From Centrapalus pauciflorus (lineage: Eukaryota > Streptophyta > Magnoliopsida > Asterales > Asteraceae), in assembly GCA_020465985.1 (NCBI GenBank), contig JAANYP010000814.1:1-64000 (forward strand): a stretch of 64,000 nt of DNA. Reading direction: 5' to 3'. A model generated the notes under the pieces. That model ran no database searches and was not told where the DNA came from. It saw only the letters and a program-made list of their open reading frames with translations. Positions within the stretch are counted from its first letter, which is position 1; every line of letters begins with the position of its first letter. A program made the translations under genes and the position numbers. Shown one piece after another: positions 22,764 to 31,861 of the stretch.

Positions 22764-23303
22764 CATAGTGCGAAGATCCGAATGTACAAAAGCCAAGAGA
22801 TGAGGATGATGAAGATAATCAAGGCGATGATCCCAGCCCTAATAGACAGGATGAGCCAGTAGATTTTTCTGCTGCTCAGACTGCTCAATCTGAGGGTGAG
22901 CCTAGTCAAGTAGGAGAAGCAGGTTCTTCAAAGGCTTTGGATAGCGACATGATAGATGCGCTGAAAGATATTGAGGAAGAGCTTATGGAATTCGATTTTG
23001 AAGATGACGTCGAAGAGTTGGAAGAAGGTGAATTCATTCCAGAGGACGTCGTTGACTGGAAATCGGATGATGAAGTGTTAGATGACGAGGACGATCATGT
23101 CAATGAGGTGATAATCAATTCACAACCTGTTACGGAACTGTATGAGGGCCAAAATCATAATGTGATTGATATAGACTACATCAAGGTAGCCTCAGTTGAA
23201 GACAAAGAACTTGAAGAGGCAGAGAAGGAGCCATCTAGAGCTGAGTTGATAAATCTTTGGTTTAAGAAGGAACAAAAGAAAGATCAGCTGAAGATAAAGA
23301 AGA
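22764..23303 (+). repeat. Source arm of 540-bp inverted duplication
   Basis: This sense-strand segment of the env-like ORF reappears in reverse complement at 23853-24392. Paired positions sum to 47156. In the roughly 175 shared codons I see two or three amino-acid changes. Confidence 0.9.
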
Positions 23304-23809
23304 AGATGAGAAATCCAAGTGCTGGAAATTTTTCTGGAGGGATTATTAGCTGGTTCTTTGACAGAGAACTGCAGCTGTTTATTTTGAAAAGAAGAGATGG
23401 CCTTCAATGCTTGAGGCGAACACTGAGAGCGTTCAACTCACTGCCCAAGATTGAGGTTAAGGAACTAGCATGGAAGGAACTGATTAATATAGGCGAAGAC
23501 CCGTACGCTGAAGTCATGGCAAGAATAATAAGAAAAGAGGGTCGTTCAGGAAAGTTTGAGAGGCTTAAGCCGAGATCAGGCAAAAGGGTCGAGGATGGAT
23601 CAAGGATAGATCCTCATACTGGAAGACCGTGGGCCAGAATGATTTATAAGCCAGTCAAATGTCTGAAAAAGGTTCCAATGAAATCGATGCCACAGAATAT
23701 TTTGAGCAACATGAAATGGTGGTACCTCGAGATTGACACTGCTGAAGCCATCATGGAGGATCAAGACGAGAAGGTCATTTTGAAGGTATATGATCCACTG
23801 CATTTGATA

Positions 23810-24444
23810 AATCTATCAAAGGATGACCTGAAGAAGCTACATGATCAGCCTATCTTCTTTATCTTCAGCTGATCTTTCTTTTGTTCCTTCTTAAACCAAA
23901 GATTTATCAACTCAGCTCTAGATGGCTCCTTCTCTGCCTCTTCAAGTTCTTTGTCTTCAACTGAGGCTACCTTGATGTAGTCTATATCAATCACATTATG
24001 ATTTTGGCCCTCATACAGTTCCGTGACATGTTGTGAATTGATTATCACCTCATTGACATGATCGTCCTCGTCATCTAACACTTCATCATCCGATTTCCAG
24101 TCAACGACGTCCTCTGGAATGAATTCACCTTCTTCCAACTCTTCGACGTCATCTTCAAAATCGAATTCCATAAGCTCTTCCTCAATATCTTTCAGCGCAT
24201 CTATCATGTCGCTATCCAAAGCCTTTGAAGAACCTGCTTCTCCTACTTGACTAGGCTCCCCCTCAGATTGAGCAGTCTGAGCAGCAGAAAAATCTACTGG
24301 CTCATCCTGTCTATTAGGGCTGGGATCATCGCCTTGATTATCTTCATCATCCTCATCTCTTGGCCTTTGTACATTCGGATCTTGGCACGATGAATCTATC
24401 AAAGGATGACCTGAAGAAGCTACATGATCAGCCTATCTTCTTTA
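23810..24444 (+). repeat. 52-bp direct repeats bracketing the inverted copy
   Basis: Bases 23810-23861 recur at 24393-24444 (aatctatcaaaggatgacct...). After the second copy the sequence continues into the ordinary end of the ORF (ctgaaccatgg). The inverted segment is therefore an addition and not a replacement. Confidence 0.9.
23853..24392 (-). repeat. Inverted copy arm of the 540-bp duplication
   Basis: Reverse complement of 22764-23303, giving an open frame on the minus strand. The left junction uses the 9-bp homology tcttcttta (23853-23861). At the position of the sense-strand TAG (22766-22768) this copy reads TCG, so it lacks that stop. It is flanked by a direct repeat, 23810-23861 and 24393-24444. 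Confidence 0.9.
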
Positions 24445-24569
24445 CTGAACCATGGAGATCTGAAGCCAGGAAGTTCCAGAAGGTAGTTAAAGTTTGTATA
24501 GATGCTGGATTATATGCAGGCAGTAGTATATATAGTTCTAGTACTTAAATTTGATGTAAATAATTAGAA

Positions 24570-24616
24570 GCTATCGTCAAGGGGGAGTCTGTTGGTACAC
24601 CTTGTGTGACGATAGC
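24570..24616 (+). other. PPT inside a perfect 10-bp stem-loop, element B
   Basis: The polypurine tract aagggggagtc (24579-24589) abuts the 3' LTR. Arms gctatcgtca (24570-24579) and tgacgatagc (24607-24616) are exact complements with a 27-nt loop, as in element A. Confidence 0.85.
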
Positions 24617-25256
24617 AGTCTAATCGATCTAACATTTTGGTTTAAGTAATATTCAGAGTATTGAGAGTTAACGAGTGTTTTGATATATATGTTTACAAAT
24701 GTTTGACTGTTATTGATTGTGTGTTTGAACTTGATGTAACGTATTACAAGAAGTTCAAACATGAAGATCAAAGATTAACTCAAACATAAGTAAAAACATA
24801 AGTTTCATCACTTAGGTGTTTAAGTGATTTGGCTAGATTCGAATTACATAAGGGTAGACATTCGAATCTGTGATAGATTCGAATGTAGCCTTAGATTCGA
24901 ATGTGCCCAGATTCGAGAATGTCATTGTGGACAAACTCGAATGGGCCTTGGGCGAGATTCGAGTTTGGCCCACATCAGACTCGAATCAGGGTTTATAATT
25001 AGAGATAGACTCGAGTCATTATCAGACTTTTAGCAGAATTCGTGAGGAATTAAGCTTAAGGCGATCTCGAGTTTATCATCAGCTTTAGGTCCGTTTCGGA
25101 GAGAATCAGTTCGTAGGATCGTTCGTCAGTCGTTCGTTCAGCCTCTGATAGTCTCCGTGTTTCGTAGTTGAGAGTTGTCCGTCTAACCGTTAACGAGGAT
25201 TCCGCACTCGTTCACGGATCCGCGTCTAGATAGATCTCGTATTGGTAGACCTTACA
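24590..25256 (+). repeat. 3' LTR of Sirevirus B
   Basis: 667 bp, 11 differences from the 5' LTR by my count, no gaps. It is followed by aaaac (25257-25261), the second copy of the target-site duplication. Confidence 0.95.
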
Positions 25257-25436
25257 AAAACCATGTATGATGCTTAAGTTGGGGAGGGATGTTCTACATG
25301 TGTGTGACGTCTGCATTGTGCTATTTGTGGTGCATTCTTGAGTGTGACGTAGAGTTAGCACAGTAGGGATGTTATTTAGGGACATCATTTAGTGCATAAC
25401 ACCATACTATTGTTTCCTACATCCCTCCTTAGCATC

Positions 25437-26682
25437 ATGACACGAGCATCAGCGAAGAAAGCTGCAGCAGCTATTACACGCAAAAGGAGAAGACAAACCA
25501 TATCACCCACACCATTCCTTGTTCTCGATCCAGAACAGAATTTCAAATTGCTCACAGTAGATGATGATATCAAGTTCCTATTGGAAAAGAATGTACTGAA
25601 AGACGAGTTCAAGGACTACGACGTGTTTGATTGTTTTGGACGGTTAAGGTGGCTAGCAGCAATTGATTGGGGGAAGGATGTCATTTACCCAGACACGTTG
25701 AAAGAATTTTATGTATCTGTGAGACGCAGATGAGGAGACCCAATGGCACCAATGATCTTGCATGCTTCTATCGGGGGACATGACATTGAGTTGAATGCTA
25801 AGAAGATTCAGATAATTATGGGGTTTGATAATTCCAAGGCTACTGATGATTCGAAATTGCAGCACGAGGTGTGGGATGAGGAAAGCCTCAAGGAAATTCC
25901 CATTGTCTCCCCTGAAATCTGGCACATTTATCTGTCCACAGTATTTGAGTTGACCCCTTCCCAGGCTAATTCATACACTACTTACGCCCGTAAGGATCTC
26001 AAGCCGCTAGCTAAGGTTCTTTAGAAGTTGGTTCTGTACAATGTTCTGCCGAGAAATTCTGACACTACAAGTGAATGCTCTATTAACTGGTAAACCTTGT
26101 ATCTCTTTAAGCCATTTAGCTTTTGTAAACATTTGGAACTCTGTACTTTCATCCAACCGCACTGAGTTGATTCATTCGAGGATGGTTTCTGACTTACTAG
26201 ACTTGATGGGTACGTTGCCACCAAATCTGAAATTTTTTGTCATTCCAGACATAGAGAAGCATTTCACCAAAGGGTTGTTTAGTCGAACCCGGTTCATCCG
26301 TTCAGGAAATAAATCAATCATTCGGGACCTCATGAGTGGATATGAGACGACACTGGACGGGCCTCGAACACCAACTCCATCCCCCGAGCCTATAGTGGGA
26401 GCCTCTTCATCTGCTGCTTCCCCTGACCATGAAGGGTTCAGGAAGACATTAACTGACCTTACAGGTATGGTTTGCAAGCTGTATAATCAGATACAGCAGT
26501 CGATTTTGCCCACTCTAGAGGCCACTAGGAAGAAGGTGCATCGGTTGTATGAAATGGCACAGGCGGTGCAAGAGGATGAAGGTAAAAAGGAGGACACGGC
26601 GGAGACTGCGCGGAAAAGGCTGTGGGTTCTGAGAAGAGTGTGGCTGATAAGATGTTGCTTGGTGATGAAGTTGTGGACGTGA
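25437..26682 (+). pseudogene. Athila 3' ORF, first copy
   Basis: The ORF starts with ATG 25437 (MTRASAKKAAAAITRKRRR, a basic N-terminus). An in-frame TGA stands at 25731-25733 and a TAG at 26022-26024; a frameshift then leads to 26041-26682. Features are YDVFDCFGRLRWL, an Ala/Ile-rich middle, a Pro/Ser segment (TPTPSPEPIVGASSSAASP) and a helical end. The spacing of aromatic residues resembles the second ORF at 27129-28628, although overall identity is low. Position after Athila integrase fits the Athila-specific 3' ORF (ATHILA ORF-1 type). A PPT-like tract taagttggggaggga lies upstream at 25275-25289. The intervening 25257-25436 shows nothing else. Confidence 0.65.
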
Positions 26683-27128
26683 TGTAAGGGTGGTTTGTTG
26701 TTGAGACTTTTGGTTTGGTATTTTGGGTGATGCATGCCGCATGTGGCATTTAACAATTTGGTCTGTACTCCAACAATAACTTTCTGTTCTCCTTCCCCCC
26801 TTTCTTAAACATTGTACTGTTTTCGTTTGTTGGAACCTATATGATATTGTATGCAATAGCGTTGGTTGTCTATGCGTTGCCTATTTGAGTTATATTCGAT
26901 GTGCTGAGGACATCACTTCCCTCTAAGTTAGGGAGGGGGTATCCAATTTTTTTCGATTTTGCATGATTTCTGGGATTTTTGCATGGCTTGCATGAAAGAG
27001 AGTTGGGTCTAGCATTTTAGACGCTATTGAGTGCAAGGTAAACGCAGGAAAAATATGTGTGTTTAAGTCTGATCAGCTCACCACACATGTCTCTTTTCTG
27101 TTTGTTCTCTGTGAGTAGCGGGTATAAA
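26683..27128 (+). other. Spacer between the two Athila 3' ORFs
   Basis: About 450 bp with no gene. A second PPT-like tract, taagttagggagggggt, lies at 26924-26940, about 190 bp before the next ORF. That is a spacing similar to the first tract and first ORF. Confidence 0.55.
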
Positions 27129-28628
27129 ATGTCTGGATCAACTTCATAGCGGGTCAAAAGCATAGCAAAGAGGAAGAAGACAACAACAGGAGCAGTGATT
27201 CGTCCCCCAGTGGAATGGGACCCAACCAAACTTCTGTCTTAACATGACGAGCGTATACAAGCTGAGTTGTTCATGGAAAAGTGGGGGGAAGACACCAAGT
27301 ATGTATATGTGAAGAAGTTAGACAGAGATGAGTTTAGCAATTACGGTGTCATAGACCTGTTCCAAGCTCTAGGTTGGGAGAAAGTGCTGGACATGGGGGG
27401 AGAGTCATTGTACCCTTTTGTGGTTGCCCAATGGATGTCAAATCTGAAATTAGATAGAGGAGCAGATGCTAACGATTTCACATCGATAAGCAGGGTAGGA
27501 ACTAGGGAGATTCGGATGACTGCAGCAGATGTGAGGAGTATTTTTGAGGTGGATACGGGTTGTGTTAAGGACGGGTTGAGGAAGGATTATGTTTACCGGT
27601 CCGAAGGTTATTTAGCTGGGACTGGGATGATGTATTCTGATGTTTGGCAACAGAAGGTTGCAACAGCGTTTGATATCCAGTTGGATCAGGTGTTTAGGTA
27701 CGCAGAGTTTAAGAGAGGTGATCTGCAACCTATGGCAAAGGTGATTCGCAAAATTTTAATCACCAACATTTTGCCACGATCTGGAGATTTAAGCAAGGTG
27801 AGGATGAAGGATGTGAGCATTATTCATGGTCTTTTGAGTGAAGAGGAACCCTTGTTGTTTGCCTGGATTGTGATGGACGATCTGTGGAATATGTACAACG
27901 AGAGGCGCATTATCCCTCACATGTGGATGTTATCCAAGTCTCTCCAAGTAAAAGGATGCATTGTTGAGACAACCGCCCCAGAAATAATCAAAGAAAGTAG
28001 TTTGTGGATCAAGGCAAGTTCTATGAAGGACATAACCTTGCAGGAAGTAGACGAGGGCTATGAGATTTATGACATTGAGAAGAAGAAAGGGGTAGTCACA
28101 CCGTATGCTGAAGAGGAGAGGACAGAGAGACAACAAAGTAGAGCCATAAGAAGAGGAGAGGCAGGTGATTTGAGTAATATTGTGCAAATGTTGACTAACT
28201 TGGGGACGGAGATGGCCAGCATGAGGAGTGAGCAAAGGGAGCGATGGCAAAGTCAGGACAGGAGACTGGAAGAGCAGCAAAGGCAGTTAAATTGGTTGTA
28301 GTGAGAGGTAGGGGCTCAGAGGAGGCAGCTGGATGACATCTATCTGGGGGTAAGGGCAAAAACAATCCTTAATGCGTATATGTATAGCCAGCAGTGGCAA
28401 TATTATGATGAGGTGAGGCATTACAAAGACTATAGAACAGACCTGCCTTACACGCCATTTGAGAGATATCAGACCTCAGATTTTTCCAATATTGCTAGAG
28501 GTATGGGAACTCCTATTGGTCACCATGCACTGACGTCATTCCATCAACCTCCATCTACACCACAAGTAAGAGATCAGCAGGGATTCGCTGCATACTTCAG
28601 TGGTATCTTTGGAACACCTTCACAGTGA
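27129..28628 (+). pseudogene. Athila 3' ORF, second copy (ATHILA ORF-1 type)
   Basis: One frame runs from ATG 27129 to TGA 28626-28628. It is interrupted by TAG 27147-27149, a TAA just before 27243 and TAG 28299-28301. The protein has a Lys-rich start, RDEFSNYGVIDLFQALGW, SLYPFVVAQWMSNL, a helical central domain (FRYAEFKRGDLQPMAKVI, LFAWIVMDDLWNMY), a charged coiled segment with repeated Arg/Gln near 28110-28300, and a Tyr/Pro-rich tail. YP...V..FY-like and W.D.L.. patterns are seen in Athila ORF proteins. No catalytic residues recognised. Function unknown; likely structural or nucleic-acid binding (inference). Confidence 0.72.
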
Positions 28629-28732
28629 CGAACCACAAAGGATACCTTGATAGCTGGTACTTTCATTTCATTTATGCATCTGTCCATTTATTTTGAGCTT
28701 TAAGTTGTTCAAGTTTATTTGGTTTTAATTAT

Positions 28733-29234
28733 GCATGTATGTTAGTATAGTGTTGGTGTCATGATCACTCTTAGTCTCTTACATCTAGGTTATCTTACGC
28801 AAACATTAGAATAAGGTAACAAATGGTTTAAGTGAATTGGATTCGGTGGCTTCCAATGTTAAAACCCTTGAGATGCTAAAAGTTGTATGTGGATAGAAAC
28901 TGAATTTTTAACGAGTAATTCTTGGTTAATATCTCTCCTAGTAATCTTTGAAGTTGATGGCAATAAGGGGGACAGTGAGCAGTGCATGTATGTTAGTATA
29001 GTGTTGGTGTCATGATCACTCTTAGTCTCTTACATCTAGGTTATCTTGCGCAAACATTAGAATAAGGTAACAAATGGTTTAAGTGAATTGGATTCGGTGG
29101 CTTCAAATGTTGAAAGCCTTGAGATGCTAAAAGTTGTATGTGGATAGAAACTGAATTTTTAACGAGTAATTCTTTGTTAATATCTCTCCTAGTAATCTTT
29201 GAAGTTGACGGCAATAAGGGGGACAGTGAGCAGT
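28733..29234 (+). repeat. 251-bp tandem duplication
   Basis: Copy 1 is 28733-28983 and copy 2 is 28984-29234, near-identical (for example ttacgcaaac against ttgcgcaaac). The duplicated unit includes ggcaataagggggacagtg, a purine-rich tract resembling a PPT. The solo LTR is inserted four bases after copy 2. The stretch 28629-28732 shows nothing. Confidence 0.9.
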
Positions 29235-29238
29235 GCAT

Positions 29239-30329
29239 TGTTAGGCACAAAAAGGCCTCAGTCAAACCTGTTCTACGTCTTAGGGAAAGATTTTTAATCA
29301 AACCTGGCTAATGCACTTGAAGGTATAATTTAAGGCCTGTTAATGCCTTATTGATAAGTGATTTGCAATATTAGTCAATGCTGTTTACCCTGTTGCATTT
29401 GTTGCAACTAAGGCAGATTGTCCAAGCTGTTCTATTCTATTGAACGAGCTGGACATAAACTGTCTACGCGTCTATCCTGATGAGCAGCTTGGACAAATAC
29501 GAAGTGTTCTGTTCTTTGTGAACAGAACCTGTTCCTTGTGAACAGGCTAAACACTTTATGGAATATGTTTCCATATCCTCATGTATTGTTTTGGACTACA
29601 AGACCAGTTACGAAGTCAAAGACATAATGGAAAAACAGAAGCGGCAAAAGCTGACTACGCTGTTCTGTTACATGAAGACAAAGGGATATTTGAAATGGGT
29701 GACAGACCATTTCTTATATCAAAATGGCCTTAACAGAAGATGAAAGGTTCAAAGTTGACATTCCTCTTTTAGTTAAAGGCTTCTGCAACAGAGACAAAAA
29801 GAAAAAGACAAAGATTCTGCCATGTAAAGACAAGTTTGCTTTATCAGAATGTGCAGAAAAGTTATTTTGTCTTTTCGGAAAGACATCCCACTATCTCTTT
29901 GTCCAATAAGAAAGCTTCACTGAGATTCTCAGTGAGAGTATAAAAGGAAGCTTCTAAGGAATGTGAGATAACCAAGAGTGAGAAATTCAGATCGTGCATA
30001 GAAGTGTGTTTTTCATGCATGCAAGTCTGTTTGAATAAAACAGTAACGTGTGTCCAAGCTGTCCATCTGTGTCTTGTGAATAGTGAGTTCATCTTAGTGA
30101 GTGTATTCATTGTGTCTAGTCTGAGTGTGTCTTAGATTAGTTAAACATCTGTTGTATCTGTCATCTCAGCTTGAACCATTCCGCAGTTCAACCTTGTTCG
30201 TAATTAACACTTGTTGATTATATACACAAACATTGAGAAAAATGTGTTGAGTTTTAATTAGATGTGTCCCCCCCTCCCCCCCTCTACAGCTTAGAACAAC
30301 ATACTAAGGGAAACCTTTTGGGACCTACA
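29239..30329 (+). repeat. Solo LTR, TGTTAGGCAC family (1,091 bp)
   Basis: It begins TGTTAGGCAC and ends GGGACCTACA, with a perfect 5-bp duplication tgcat on both sides (29234-29238 and 30330-30334) and no internal region. This marks unequal recombination between two LTRs. It matches, in opposite orientation, the LTR at 57862-58985. Recognisable parts are a doublet of short hairpins around 29505-29548, TATAAAA at 29939-29945, and a C-rich tract ending ctctacag near 30269-30292. Confidence 0.93.
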
Positions 30330-30789
30330 TGCATAGCACATAAAAATAAAAAAGAAAAAAAAGGAGAAGAAAAGAAGAAACTAACATGGACTTATTAAGT
30401 CTTTGGGGTACCATCATGCCTAATCACCTAAGATCGTTTGGTTTGGGATCGATTGACCCAAATCCCATTACATGGACTTATTAGAAAGTCATGATTATAA
30501 GTGTTAGTGGAAAAGAAAAGAAGAAAAAACTCAGTAAAATAAAAGCATGCATGTAAGCTTAAAGTGCAACCAACTTGTAACCTTGAGCTAAAAATCAGCT
30601 TTTAAGGATTTGTTGTGAGGGAGAAAAAGTCATGGATTGCAAGATGTTTACAGTTGAGCTCTATTTCACCATTGTTTTTAGTGTTTCCTTAAGTTTACAA
30701 TTTTATGGTTAGAGGATCCAAGTTAGCTTTACTGTTGGCTTTGTTTTAATGCCTTGTTTGGGACGATCAAGGTGTAAGTTGGGGAGGTT
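30330..30789 (+). other. Athila 3' untranslated region ending in PPT
   Basis: 460 bp, A-rich at the start, no ORF. It ends in taagttggggaggtt (30775-30789), the polypurine tract directly before the Athila 3' LTR. Confidence 0.65.
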
Positions 30790-31861
30790 TGATCAATGAT
30801 GCTAAGCACTTATGTTTTCGTGTGTTTTTGCTGTGTTTTTGTGTTTTAAATGCAAGAAAGTTGGTACCGCTAATGTAATTTATTTGTAGTAGGTAATTGG
30901 TAAGAAAAGAGCCAAATCGATAGCTTGAGGAGTTTATAATGCTTAGGCGTTCAAGCCAGCGTCCAGGTAGCCAGAGGAAGATGAAAAATGCGTTATTCCA
31001 GTGGCTGAGGGTAAGCTCCATGCCTTCTATATGATCTCGGCGTCTTGGGCAGCGTCCGGGATGCTGGAGTCAACGCTAGTGCGCCAGTATCTGCAAGAGA
31101 GTTGCTTTTGACGGGGACGATTACTGGGGAGTAAGGGTGCTCATTCTTACTAATGGAGGAGAGGCTTGGAGGCGATCAACAAGGGAAAACAACAAAAGGG
31201 ATCATTGATCAAGCATTTCAGCAACCAACTTCTTGTGTTCTACACACTTGTTGGTAGTTAGTATGTATTCATTATGTCATTTGTTGTTAGTGTGCAAGTC
31301 CAGACCATGTTGGGCTAAATACATTTCTGTGTTTGTTCTTGAGTTTGCATTTTATGGCATGAGCAAATGTTACATGATTCTCAGTTTGCATTTGAAATTA
31401 AGGGGTTGTGGAACGTACATATATATGAATGAATTTGATTAGACAATGGATGTTGTATGAAACAGTTTATATTGATATAATTAGTTGTATTAACTTAGTT
31501 TAAGAAAGGAAGACAATTAATTGAGCAGTATATATTGTCTTAAGAACATTGGTTGTGGAGTTTAATTCATTCGCATGAAAACTGTAGCTTGAACATTTCA
31601 ATTTGTCATAAGATGTATAACAAGAGAGCAAACACTTGTTCCCTTTAAGTGAAACTTTGCAATTCAACTCTTTCGTGTCAAAATGTAATAGTAGCGATCA
31701 ATATTATCTTATTAACTCAAAGCAAATTGTTACAAATTCAATCCAAACAGTCTCAAAAGCTAAATTAACAACTTAACTTTCTCTGTGGATTCGATCCCAC
31801 TTACCCTATCTTTATAGTTGGTGTTGGGTTATTATTGGTACTCATACGACTGGGTCTATCA
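30790..31861 (+). repeat. Athila-type 3' LTR (1,072 bp)
   Basis: It begins TGATCAATGATG after the PPT and ends GGTACTCATACGACTGGGTCTATCA. The ending around tggattcgatccc and the TATCA terminus resemble Athila LTRs. The 5' partner is outside the window, so the exact ends rest on the PPT, the TG..CA rule and the switch to unrelated sequence at 31862. Confidence 0.7.

Larger units (their letters stand above)
20945..24548 (+). pseudogene. Sirevirus third ORF ('env-like'), with stops and an internal inverted duplication
   Basis: The ORF starts at ATG 20945 (MAIRAFVPKHN). A TAA at 21776-21778 falls in the Gln/CAA-rich linker, and a TAG at 22766-22768 lies after the heptad-like region. The frame otherwise stays open to 23872. 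There it runs into an inverted copy of its own bases 22764-23303 (23853-24392). The normal C-terminus resumes at 24393 and ends at TAA 24546-24548. Layout matches element A: N-terminal domain with LYPRFIMMLIRHFLPNLPP, acidic stretch, basic patch, Pro-rich region, helical segment, acidic EELEEGEF, and SWFFDREL domain. A 24-bp unit is tandemly duplicated at 21890-21913 and 21914-21937. No signal peptide or membrane span is evident. Function unknown. Confidence 0.88.
11117..25256 (+). mobile_element. Complete Sirevirus-type Ty1/copia element B (14.1 kb)
   Basis: Both LTRs are 667 bp (11117-11783 and 24590-25256), and a perfect 5-bp duplication aaaac flanks the element (11112-11116 and 25257-25261). 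Internal order is PBS, long leader, gag, pol, 2.2-kb spacer, env-like ORF, PPT. The two LTRs align without gaps and differ at 11 positions by my count, about 1.6%, mostly transitions, so insertion was fairly recent. Gag and the env-like ORF carry nonsense codons, and the env-like ORF carries an inverted duplication. Pol is uninterrupted. The element sits inside an Athila element. Confidence 0.95.
7213..31861 (+). mobile_element. Athila-type Ty3/gypsy element, 3' part, split by three insertions
   Basis: Athila sequence occurs in blocks at 7213-7692, 9629-11116, 25257-29238 and 30330-31861. Intervening blocks are a caulimovirid fragment, Sirevirus B and a solo LTR. The blocks in order give an integrase, a spacer, two related 3' ORFs, a tandemly duplicated segment, a PPT-like tract and a 3' LTR. 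This is the Athila order, where extra ORFs follow pol. The first block starts at the integrase catalytic Asp because Sirevirus A is inserted there; the rest of the element lies beyond Sirevirus A, outside the window. Confidence 0.8.

Noticed and set aside
23845..24402. Minus-strand 185-residue ORF as an independent gene
   Set aside because: It is the inverted copy of part of the plus-strand env-like ORF and has no promoter or start of its own.
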